Assembly: GCF_035222375.1 (NCBI RefSeq)
Contig: NC_085890.1
Span: 3,162,001 to 3,226,000 of the forward strand
DNA from: Podospora pseudocomata
Lineage: Eukaryota > Ascomycota > Sordariomycetes > Sordariales > Podosporaceae
DNA length: 64,000 nucleotides
Direction of reading: 5' to 3'
A model generated the notes under the pieces. It saw only the letters and a list, made by a program, of their open reading frames with translations. It ran no database searches and was not told the DNA's origin. Shown here piece after piece: positions 21,563 through 31,752 of the stretch; within the stretch, counting starts at the first letter, position 1, and each line of letters opens with the position of its first letter. The position numbers and the translations under genes are program-made.

Positions 21563-22851
21563 GCTGATCTTTCATTCTTTCTCTCTCTCTTTTTTTTTTA
21601 TCGTAGCGTGACACAGGAGGGGTCTGGGGGGCTCCGTTAATTTATAGCCCGTCGCAATACTCTAGATCCTTCTAGATCTCGCCTCTTTCATCCATTCGAG
21701 TATTCTGTTTCGCCATGTAGACAGGTGGCTCTAGAACAATTGGTAAAAACGTCATTTGGCCCACTCGAACAACTCGAGATCGGGCTAGTTGGCTTGACGT
21801 AGTTCCAAGCGCCACAATAAACTTTATTTGATCTGGTTTCCTTTAATAGCCGCGAGGCATTTGATTGTCCGCCTTAATTCCAACCATTAATTGTGCAGGT
21901 AGATAGCGGTTAGGCCGTAATGCGGCTAATAGCTTATTTACCGTGTAACATAAAGTCTTACTTACAGCCTGGTGTTAATTTCATTAGCATAATCCTTCAG
22001 TACACGCTACTCATATTTCTTCTTTATCATACGAGACAGCTCCCAAGATAATTTAACTGCAGTAACTAAGCCTGTGAGAGCGGCAGCTGATGCTAAGGGA
22101 ACTAGGGAGGTATGACGCCATAACTGCTAATTTGTTGATTGAATGCGATAAAGGAGCTTAGGTAGGTATGTAAATATGAAACGAAACTGTAGTCAAGACA
22201 AGCAGTATGTTGATTTATCGCACGATGTAACTAGGCCTTTACCTTGATTTTCAAATTCGGTATTCGAACTTAAGCTAGTTAATTTGGACATTTCGAAATC
22301 AAACACATTTTTTCCAGGCTGAAATGGGCAGGAGGGTAGGGTGGAAGAGGCAGTGCTGCTCCTAACTACACACCCCACCCAAGTCCAAAAGCGGCAATAC
22401 ATTTCCCTTGACCGGGAAGAACATGACCACGCCTCGAACTGAGGACCTCATTAGTTGCAGGCACTAGTAAGAACCAATAAGATCTCTACATGGATATGAG
22501 GGATACGCTGAGTGCGAGCAACCTACGCGCTGCCAATTACACCACATGGGAGAACTCATGTTCTTGCTTGAATTTCACTTGTGGTTTGGCAGGCTACAAA
22601 CTTCCTCCTGATCATCAGCCTGTCTTAGGTTCTTCGACTCCTTTCCAACTCGTGAAAAAGGTCAACAAAACTACCAGTTGCCCCCCGCTTTCCCCCTGGT
22701 TCGTTCGATGTGATCTTCGACATAGCGAATCCTTCCCCGCGACTGCACTCTCCGCAGTCAACCTACGAATCTCAGGGTCGGTTTCAGATCCACCAAGATG
22801 GAACGTATCCAATTCCATTCCGTTATCCAATGACCCACCACTTACTCGATC
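21563..22851. other. AT-rich gene-free stretch, 1.3 kb
   Basis: From 21600 to 22300 the sequence is rich in TA and low in CA/TG, which would fit repeat-induced point mutation of an old repeat, but no family is recognisable. Near 22430-22560 there are tRNA-like A-box and B-box stretches on the minus strand without a foldable cloverleaf. The last 150 bases lie after the stop of the ankyrin receptor gene. Confidence 0.35.
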
Positions 22852-25800
22852 CTACTCCAACAGATCTTCACCAACCCAAAGCAACTCCTCCTGAAAAACC
22901 GGATCGATGACTTCCTCCTCGTCACTTGACCCCGAACCCTCCTTAACCTCAACTTCGGCCACCGCCTTCTCCAAAAGCCCAACCTTCAACGCAATCCGAT
23001 TCTTAACAACCCCCCACTTCGACATCCGTTTCCAAGGCTGATCAAACTCAGGTATAGACTCGACATTATCCGCCACGAAATCCTCGTCTTCCTCTTCCTC
23101 CGCCTCGTCATCCTCCTCCTCATGCTCATCCTCCTCCCCATCCTCCGCACCCTTCTTCTTCCCATCCTCCACACTATCCCTCACCCAATCAGCCCAATAG
23201 CCCGCATGGTGCCCCTTCATCCTCTGAACATCAACCTCCTCCCACGTAGCTCCGTTTCTGAGCAAATACCTCACAATCTCCCAATGACCTACAAAAACAG
23301 CAGCATACAATGGACTGAAAAACCACCCACCCCTCAAGTTCACATCCGCCCCTCTGCTCACCAGCATTTCCACCGTCTCTAGCTCCCCCGTCTGACAGGC
23401 CGCCTGCAAAGCAGTGTGGTATTTCCCCCCCGTGGCATCAATCTTAGCCCCACGGTTAAGCAGCATGGCAATAACCCACTTCGAAGCCCTAGACGCACAA
23501 GCAGCCTGCAGCGGCGTCCCGTATCTCCCCCCCCTGGCGTTGGGATCCGCACCTCTCCCCAGAAGTAGATCCACCGCCTCGACCTTGCCATGAAGAATAG
23601 CCGCGTGGAGAGCCGTGCCTAAGTGCCCTGCCTTGGTGCAGACGTCTGCCCCCTTCCTGAGGAGGAGACGCCAACTCTCCGGCTCCCCTTGCGACACGGA
23701 CGCTATCAGCGGTGTGCCCCACCGTCCAGAAGCGCGACCCGGGTTCACCTCGGCCCCAGCCTTGACCAGCTTCCTGACAGCGTACCACGAATTCCGAAGC
23801 GCCGCGGCCTGGAGCGCGGTACCACGGACCGTCGAAACGGGTTCGTTCAGATCAACCCCCAGCTTCATCACCTTGTCAAAGATCTTTTGCCCCTTATCGA
23901 TGCTCTCGACGGCAGCGAATAGCGCGTTTGGGTACAGTTCGTTACCCAGCTTTGCGTCGGCACCCTTCTCCATCAGGTAGTCAAATGTGCCCTCCTGATA
24001 GGTGACAGCCGCGGCGTTGAGAGCGGTGCCATAATGACCAGCTACTTTGTTGACTTCGGCTCCAGCCTCGACAAAGTACTGCTCATCTTCGCGCTCCATC
24101 CAGACACAGTGCTGCAGTCCATTGCCGAAGCGTCCATAGGCAAGGTTGACGTCAAAGTCGTGGTAGTTGATCATCTGATGGAGCAGCGTCGAGCAGGATC
24201 CCCAGGAATCATCCTTACCGGGATATCCAACTGCCGCGCCGCCAGCACACCCAAACATACCCCCAAGGAGATCATTCCGAGCGCCATGCCTATACAGGAT
24301 CCTGATGATGACGTAGGCGCCCCGGCTGTATGCTGCTTGCAAAGCAGTGCCGTATTGCCCACCTTGTATGTTTGGATCGGCGCCCTTGTCAAGCAAGGTT
24401 TCCAACTTCTCGTCGTCGTAGTGATATGCGGCGACCTGAAGAGCAGTGCCCCATACTCCGCCCACAGCATTGACATCGGCACCTTGTTCAATAAGGTACA
24501 GAGCCACTTTATCATCAGACTGGAAGCCCACGGCGCAGGGAAGCGGGTAACCCCAACCGCCGGCTCTTTCATTGACATTTGCACCATGCTCAACCAGAAG
24601 TTTGATAAGCTCCACGTCCACTCCGTCATGGCGGAGCGCAGCCAGCAACGGACTGGTGTACCAGGAACCCTTGATGACTTCGGTGGTTGCCCCAGCCGCA
24701 AGGAGGCTTCGCACCACTTCAAGATGACCTTGGGAGCACGCGGCCATCAGGGCCGTGGTGAAAATGCCACCCTTTTCGTTGGCGTCGCTCCCTAGTTTGA
24801 GGAGTAGGTCAACGGTGGTGGAGTGACCACGAAGTGATGCTACCTGGAGTGCCGATTTGAAAGGAGGCTTTGGCGTGTCTTGTCCCAAATCCACCGAAAG
24901 ATGAGCCCCAGCCCCGACGAGCCTCGTAATTAGGTCATCCTTCCCATGCCAAGCAGCAGACTGCAGGGCTGTGATGGGCCCCTTATCAAGCCCATCGTCA
25001 ATACTCCCGGTGAGATCTGAATAATCGCTAGCAAGATTGACATCTGCTCCAGCCTCAAGCAGGAAGTTGAAGATGGCATCACTCTCCAGCTCGACCGCCG
25101 CCTGGAGAGCGGTGATGAGCAAGCCAGCTTTGAGATTCACATCAGCCCCGCGTTCCACCAGAATCTTGACCAGATTAAGTCTGTCACGCTTCACGGCGAA
25201 AAGGAGTGGAAACCCGTGGCTTCCACTTTCCTCGTCGGTCACGACGCTTGGATCCGCTCCCGCATCCAATAGAGCCGTGACGATATCTTCACAGATGGAC
25301 TTGGCATTGAGAGCAGCAGAGAGGGGAGCACCGTATCGACCGTTGTTGGTTTCGCTTGGACTCGCCCCCAGTTGAAGCAACTGCTTGACCACGTGCATTT
25401 TACCATTCGAGGCAGCAGCTTCCAGCGGTGTGCACGAGATGGGCTTGTTAAGAACTGTACCGAGCAGAGCCAGATCCACCCCTTGTTCCGCGAGAAAGGC
25501 CACCGTATCTGAATGTCCGAAATATGCTGCAGTCACAAGAGCATTTCCCGCATCTGTTGTGGCCCCCTTTTCTAGACCGAGATCGTAGAGAGCCTCGATC
25601 ACGGCGTTGTGGCCGTTGGCCGCAGCACGGACAACCGCCGTGGCTTCATTGTCGCCAGTGTTGATGTCGATACCCGCTTTGGCAAGCAATCTGACGCAGT
25701 CGACATGACCACCATACGCTGCCAGCTCGAGGGGGCTGCCGTACTCTGGATGGGTTACGCTGAGGTCCGCCCCAGCACTGATGAGTCGCTGCAAAACCCC

Positions 25801-28800
25801 CAGATGCCCCCTGAAGCTGGCTACGTGTATGGCACTGCCATATTTGCAGGTCGACCATTCATTAACATCTGCCCCAAGACCCAGCAACAGGTTGATAGTA
25901 CTGATATTTCCTGCGCAGCACGCTTGGTACAGAGCACCGCAGTCCTCGACTGGGTAGCCTAACTCGACCAAGTTCTCGATGCACTCATCCATACCGTTGG
26001 AGGCAGCCATGGCGAGGGGTCCAGTGTTCCTGCGAGCTGGGCTGCTGACCTTTACACCATTAAGATGCTCCAGTATCAGCTGAACAATCTGGACGTTCTT
26101 GCCAGCGATGGCTGATGTGAGAGGCGAGGAATACAAGCCTCCCTGTCCACATGGGTTTGCACCAGCTTGTAACAAAACCTCAACAACCTTCCGATGGCCC
26201 TTCTCAGCAGCGGCAGCCAGTGGAGTTCCATACCGTTTACAGGGGATGGCGTGCTTGGCTCCTTTGTCGAGAAGTAAGCGGACGACGTCGGCATGCCCTG
26301 CAAGGGCTGCTGCTTGAAGTGGGCTCCGGTCCTTTCGTCGTCTAGCATCTAGGTCGATGTTTTGTTGCAGAAGAACCTCGACAACAGCGGCATGACCCAT
26401 AGCTGCTGCATCGTAAAGTGCTTCGCCAAGGTCAAGCTCAGCCATCTTTTCTGCTGGGTGCGGTACCGGGCCGTTCGCTTGTAGCTCGTCTACCGAGGCC
26501 GTTGCAAACTTCAGAATGACCTTGACAACGCCAGCGTGTCCACGAGAAACCGCAGCTTTGAATGGCCCAAGCAATTGTTCAGCTTCAACCCCAGCCTCCA
26601 GAAGTTGCTGTGCCGCGCCGGCCAGACCATACCAAGCCGCATAGGCCAACGGTGTCCTTGATGACACGCCAGAGAGCGCTTTGTCAGATTTTGCACGGTG
26701 CTGGTACTGTTCCCAGGTCACAAAATTCCTGCGTGAGCCATTTGTCAAGTGGAAGAATCGCATCGTCAGATCCAAGACATCTTCGTCCGGTTCGTCGTCT
26801 TGCTCGCTGTACTTGGCATGCAAACCCCAGGCGCTGGCAGCATAAGACAAAAACTTGTACCCCTGGAGCTGGTCGGAGTCAGGCGATAATGGCTTTGCGA
26901 AATCGTCGTAGCAAAGATATGTCAGGCACACAGATGCCAAAGTCGACTCGGTCTCGTACTTGGCAACACAGAATAGAGGTTTAGTCTTGCATATGTCTTC
27001 TGATACCAGAAACTCCTTCACCGAGAAATGTGCCAAGGACACAAACCTGTCTGGTGATACAGTGACCAAGCCACCCAACAACTCAAGCATGTCCTCGGGG
27101 TCGGTGTCCACGGCATTAAAATCCATGGACTCCTCTCCATTGTCTGGCTCAATCGAGATCGCTTCGGCCAGCTCCTCAAGTGAGAGGTTTCTGATGCCGC
27201 GTACCAACCAAGCAAGTATTTTCCGAACAATCTCCACATCCTCCGGGTGTTCGTCTTCTATACGCTGAAGAATCCGGATGTATGTTTCCTGCAGCGTGCG
27301 CGGGAGGTTGGTCAGAGCAGAGCGGATAGCTTTGTCGTTTCGCAACTTGCACAAGGCATCGATCTGGCACCGCACCCATTGAAACATGCCTTTTGATCCG
27401 GTCACCAGGCTCTCCACAATAACGCTTTGCAACTCTGGATGCCTCAGTTTCAATTTCCTTTGCTTGATCCTTGATGCAACTTCTCCCTCCACAAAGTTTT
27501 GAATGTCGTCTGCGACATCAGACTGCTCGATGGACGTGGCTGGCAGGCCCTGAAATGCCCGCGCAATTGGGAGCTCGTTCCGACTTGTTACTAGAATCTT
27601 CAACCTGGGGCACTGCTCATGGAGGCTCCGTAATGCGTCGGTGAGAGTCTCCCATGACGAAGGACTGGTCTCGTCCAAGGCATCGATGACAATGATGACT
27701 GTCTCGAAGTGGTCACTCATAAAAGTGTTAAAGTCTGCAAGAAGCTCGTCAAACTCGGCCGTAAATGTAGGTGCCAGTCTAAGCTGCTCAAGAAAGAAGT
27801 CTTGGAGGGTTTCGAAGACTCCGCTGTTCTGTTTTGCCAACATGGCCAGGATTGTGCTGAGAATCTTGGCTGGGTCCTGTTTCTGCGAGTCTTTGTAATC
27901 GCAGTAGAAGTAAGCGAGCCCGGTGTTTTGGTCCTGCACCTTTTCTTGCAGGTAGTTGATGATGCTCGATGATAGGATGGTTTTGCCCGCTCCGGCTAGA
28001 GTCCCACATTAGCCCAGGTTCGAAGAGAAAGGAATGGTGGACTGGACGTACGAATGGCGTGCAGCCACAGAAAGCTGTTGTCCTCTCTGAGCCACCGTTG
28101 AAACTGATGGCCGTGCAGAAACCAGGTACCAGAGCTTGCATGACGAAGACTTGTTGCCGCCTTGTGATTTGTAGCGACATTGGCCGGGGCCAGCCACTCA
28201 TGCACTTTGGCTGTGCTCTCTGCGTCGACGTAGTTTGCAATCAACCTCTGACTTCGTTCAGCCTTTGCCCAACGTTCGCCGGCCAAAGTTCGTTCCTTGC
28301 TAGCCAGCTCTTTCTCGGCCAACCCAGCCTCGGACTCGACAGCCTCCACATTCTTGGATATGCGGTCTTTGATACCGTCAAAGTCGACACTGAATGGCTT
28401 CCAGAGAACCCTCAATGCAGTGGCCAAGCCAACCGCTTGCGTCAACCTCTTGATGCCCTGGCATTTTTCCTTGCCCACGCGGAAGATTTGTTTGGCTCGG
28501 ACACAGAACTCGAAGATGGCGATGTAAATGTCGACCATAGGCGCCTTGATATTCTCGTTATCTGGGTATAATGTCGGGTAGCGTTCGAGGCGGCTGAGAA
28601 TGGTCCCAATGTTTTCCAACATCAGGGCCAACTTCTCAAAATACTCGCCAAACTCGCGGGCCAGGTCTAGGACGATGCGGAGACTGCCCCATAATGGGCA
28701 AAGAATGTCGCTGCCATTGGCAAGGATGCTGAGACCATCGCCGTAGGTTTCGAGGCCATTGATGAAGGGGATCAGGGCTTCGCCAACTCGGCGTGACTTT

Positions 28801-28964
28801 GACTGCTGCTTGTGGGTAGCACCAATGGCCTTGAGCTCTTCTATCAATGTCTTGGCGGCAACCGAAGTGTCGAATAACCGGCGCTCATCAGTGGTCAAGT
28901 CTGCGGTGAAATTATTGATGCAGGCTGCGTCGAGCGATCTGAGGGAAATGACGTTGACGGTCAT
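22852..28964 (-). CDS. NACHT-ankyrin STAND receptor, 2018 aa
   Basis: Exon 1 is 28052-28964 and exon 2 is 22852-27995, with a 56-base intron starting GTACGT that falls just before the P-loop. Residues 1-290 form a helical fungal N-terminal domain of the kind found before NACHT in ankyrin receptors (DUF7708-like: LCPLWGSLRIVLDLA...). NACHT follows: FLWLHAIPGAGKTIL, Walker B IIVIDALDETS, then ILVTSRNELP. A winged-helix region (LAWLVRGIRNLSLEELAEAI) leads to roughly thirty ankyrin repeats. An acidic tail (Glu/Asp runs) ends the protein. Repeats are diverged from each other, unlike the TPR array. The frame is whole. It is likely an intracellular surveillance receptor; ligand and output are unknown. 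Confidence 0.88.
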
Positions 28965-29289
28965 GATGTTGCCAGTTCCTGCTGTCCGTACTTGTTGAAA
29001 ACATTAGGGGAGAGGTGGAAGGAGCCCAACGAGAGATGCTATCGATAAAGGGCTCCTCCTTCCCTATAATCCGACTGATCCAATGAAATTTCAGACATGT
29101 TCCCTAGCTTTAGGCGTCTGTGTCTCAAAATGAGGCACTTGCTCCTTTTCAGCCCCACCAGCATTTGCCTGTTTAGTGAGTTTGCATATGGATCTAACCG
29201 CCTCCGGGTTTGAGAAGTCACGAAACACATGCTCACACGAGGTGCGCAAGATGGACGAACCAAAAATGTAATAAATTGTTTCTGTGCCC
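28965..29289. other. spacer between ankyrin receptor and MAPEG gene
   Basis: It holds the promoter of the leftward receptor gene and the 3' end of the leftward MAPEG transcript. No gene is seen. Confidence 0.5.
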
Positions 29290-29805
29290 CTAGTTTGACA
29301 ACGAATTGAGCTCTCCTCCTGCTTTGTAAAGCAGGTAGAAACAGCTGAGATTGCCGATCCACCAAGTGATACCACGGATCTGACTCCACTGTGGGTGGTC
29401 TATGAGGATGTACACAGCGCCGTACGCCACGCGTGCAACTGTGTAGGTCAACCCGGCACGGTTGATCAGGGTTCTGTCAACACCAGCGGCGGTAGCTAAG
29501 CACACGGCGCCAGCAAAGAAAGCGTAGTTCTCGACGGCATTTGCGTGGGCCGACTCGTTGCGTTTGAGCATATCGAGTTGTTTCTGTGTGATCTTGCCCG
29601 AGGCAACGGCAGCGTCCCCGTACTTGGCAAGATCATAGCGGGGCGACACATTGTGATCGATGCCGTACCACTGTTTGAGCGTGCGTGAAGACAGAAGGCC
29701 GTACGCAAAGAAGAAGTGCAAGCCCAGGAAAAAGGGCGCGTAATTCGGTATGATGACAGTAAGCGGGGCAGCCCGAAGGCCGAGGGCAACACCGAGAGAT
29801 ACCAT
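29290..29805 (-). CDS. MAPEG-family membrane protein, 171 aa
   Basis: Membrane-associated proteins in eicosanoid and glutathione metabolism are small four-span proteins; this one has the usual length. The start is ATG at 29805 (MVSLGVALGL); an in-frame upstream extension has no better start. Family marks are R-x-x-x-x-H-x-N-A-x-E-N (here KRNESAHANAVENYAFFAGA) followed by ARVAYGAVYIL. Four hydrophobic segments are visible. It probably acts in the endoplasmic reticulum or outer membranes, in glutathione-linked or lipid-peroxide chemistry. The substrate is unknown. It marks the left edge of the more conserved gene set. Confidence 0.85.
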   Translation of the reverse strand: MVSLGVALGLRAAPLTVIIPNYAPFFLGLHFFFAYGLLSSRTLKQWYGIDHNVSPRYDLAKYGDAAVASGKITQKQLDMLKRNESAHANAVENYAFFAGAVCLATAAGVDRTLINRAGLTYTVARVAYGAVYILIDHPQWSQIRGITWWIGNLSCFYLLYKAGGELNSLSN

Positions 29806-30737
29806 GGCGACGGGAGAAACTTTGAAGAATTTGCTGTCTACGCAGTGATGCTGAGCTCGAGAATGGGACCACAGCGGCTTTATACAGGTCACGCTTTCAG
29901 CTGTGCCGCCCGCACAGTGTTCTGCGTGCCAGACTCTTTTCTTTCAGCACAGTGCTGCAATGCTGGCTGGCGGCACAAGACTGGCGGAATTACCGCGGAA
30001 ACACAAACAAAGGATTCTGGTTGACTGTTGACCTGTTAGCGAGAATTAAACGAAAAACACAACAGCAGATGCCGTTTTACGAGGACCCGAACAACCAGGA
30101 CAGTTTCCTTCGGCAATGTGAGGCTTTCTGTTAGCTCGGACTGTAAGTCTTCAAAATTGGCTATGGCTGGTCAGGTGCAGGAGCTATTCTAAAATAACAC
30201 AAGTCCTGGCTAGAAACGGGGTTTCCTGTGGTTTTTTTTGGGAATGTCTACTCGAATTATAAACCATGTTCAAATGGGGTGGGAGAAAGCACCCCGCACC
30301 CCGCACCCCACACCTTTGGACCTCCGCCGTCGAGCAGCGGATAACGGCTGCCAAGATCCGGTCCGCATCCGGTAGACCCATATCTCCGCCGTTGGCGTCA
30401 ACGGCCGTTACCGTTGACAAGGACTCGGTCAAAGAGGACCGACAAACAGAGGCAAAAAAAGATTGCCAAGTGAAATCAGGTTTCCACTCACATGCTCGGA
30501 GCCTTCTCCGATCGAGTCTCCATCCGTGCGATCACACCGGCGTCATATACACAGACGCACACGGCAGATTTGCATCATCCCCGCTTAATTAGTCAACCTT
30601 GACCATCCCGTGTCTTATGCCTATATCACCCTGAGATCTCACCATGATCTGCAGCCCATCAGCATCGTCGTTTCTCAACGTTCCGTCTTTGACATCTGAA
30701 CCACATATAGCCAACCAAACACCTCGCAGCCACCACA
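29806..30737. other. gene-free stretch, 0.9 kb, divergent promoters
   Basis: It lies between the MAPEG and PEBP-like starts. A CACCCCG repeat sits near 30293-30312. No gene or RNA is seen. Confidence 0.45.
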
Positions 30738-31481
30738 ATGCGCAATCCCCCCGAAAGCATCAACCACCTCCTCGACACCCTCACTAACAACCCCTCCTCC
30801 CCCTCCCTCCGCATCCACTTCCCCACCGAAACAGTCTCCTCCCCAGGCCAGCACCTCTCCACCACCACCTCCGCAACCCCCCCTTCCTTCTCCGTCTCGG
30901 CCTCGGCCCTCCACAACCTCAAATTCCCCAACAACGACCTCTCCCCCGTCTCCTCCCACACCTCCGACCCTGACGACGACACAAACAAATCCTCCACCTC
31001 CACCAAAAATGAAGACCAATCTGACATAAACCCCCTCACCATCCCCCGCTTCCTAATCACCACCCTCGACCTCGACCCCCCCTTCCCTTCTTTTCCAGTC
31101 CTGGGCCCAATCCTCCACGGCATGCAGGCCGACCTGGCATTGTCGACTTCTTTCACGGGCGAGGATGACATTGACACAGACAAGCAGTTTATCCCTCTGG
31201 AGCGGGACACTAGGTTCAACCTAGGTGAGGATGACATAGGGGAAGTGGCGCGGTACATGGGCCCTTCCCCGCCGGGGTGGAGCGAGCCGCATCGCTATGT
31301 TTGTCTGATGTGGCAGCAGCCCGAGGGGGTGACTGGAGACAAAATCAGGGAGGAGATGGGGTGGGGGGGCGCGAGGGATGGGAAGATTGGGGCGTGGGAG
31401 AGGGTGAGGTTTGATCAGGGGGGTTTCGAGGAGAGGTTTGGGTTGGGGGAGGTGGTGGCGGGGAATTATTTTGTTTGTTGA
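30738..31481 (+). CDS. PEBP-family (phosphatidylethanolamine-binding) protein, 247 aa
   Basis: An intronless gene. The middle reads LDLDPPFPSFPVLGPILHGM, equal to the D-x-D-x-P strand and following segment of PEBP proteins. The second signature appears as YMGPSPPGWSEPHRYVCLMWQQP, close to the family's GP-x-PP-x-G-x-H-RY-x-x-x-x-x-QP. A Ser/Thr/Asp-rich stretch (residues 60-95) interrupts the N-terminal part. Yeast relatives (TFS1) inhibit carboxypeptidase Y and Ras-GAP, but no partner can be named here. Codons end mostly in C before about 31130 and mostly in G or T after it. Confidence 0.8.
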   Translation: MRNPPESINHLLDTLTNNPSSPSLRIHFPTETVSSPGQHLSTTTSATPPSFSVSASALHNLKFPNNDLSPVSSHTSDPDDDTNKSSTSTKNEDQSDINPLTIPRFLITTLDLDPPFPSFPVLGPILHGMQADLALSTSFTGEDDIDTDKQFIPLERDTRFNLGEDDIGEVARYMGPSPPGWSEPHRYVCLMWQQPEGVTGDKIREEMGWGGARDGKIGAWERVRFDQGGFEERFGLGEVVAGNYFVC

Positions 31482-31752
31482 TCTGGTTGGATAACTTCCA
31501 AGGTAGATTGGAATCGGTTTTTCTGGGTATTTCTTAGGATGGGCTATTGCATTGGGTTGGCGTTAGAAAATGATAGTTTGTTGGCGTTCATAATTTACTT
31601 GAGCAGTTACTGCCACTCACTCCTCCACAAGCACCTGCACCAGACTCTGCCCGCTTTCCGTTCAAGTCGTGATCATCTTCCCGGCCATAACCACCACTGT
31701 CAAACAACCGTCTTCCCTCACCGTCAAAGTCTGTCAAGACATCTCAGTGCCC
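31482..31752. other. short convergent intergenic region
   Basis: The 3' ends of the PEBP-like gene and of the leftward monooxygenase gene meet here. Nothing else is seen. Confidence 0.4.

Noticed and set aside
22430-22560. tRNA-like A-box (TGGTGTAATTGG) and B-box-like (AGTTCGAGG) on the minus strand
   Set aside because: The acceptor and T stems do not pair and no anticodon loop fits, so at best it is a decayed relic.
30290-30315. Short CACCCCG direct repeats as a possible CRISPR-like or telomere-like array
   Set aside because: Only three imperfect copies with no spacers; a simple microsatellite is the better reading.
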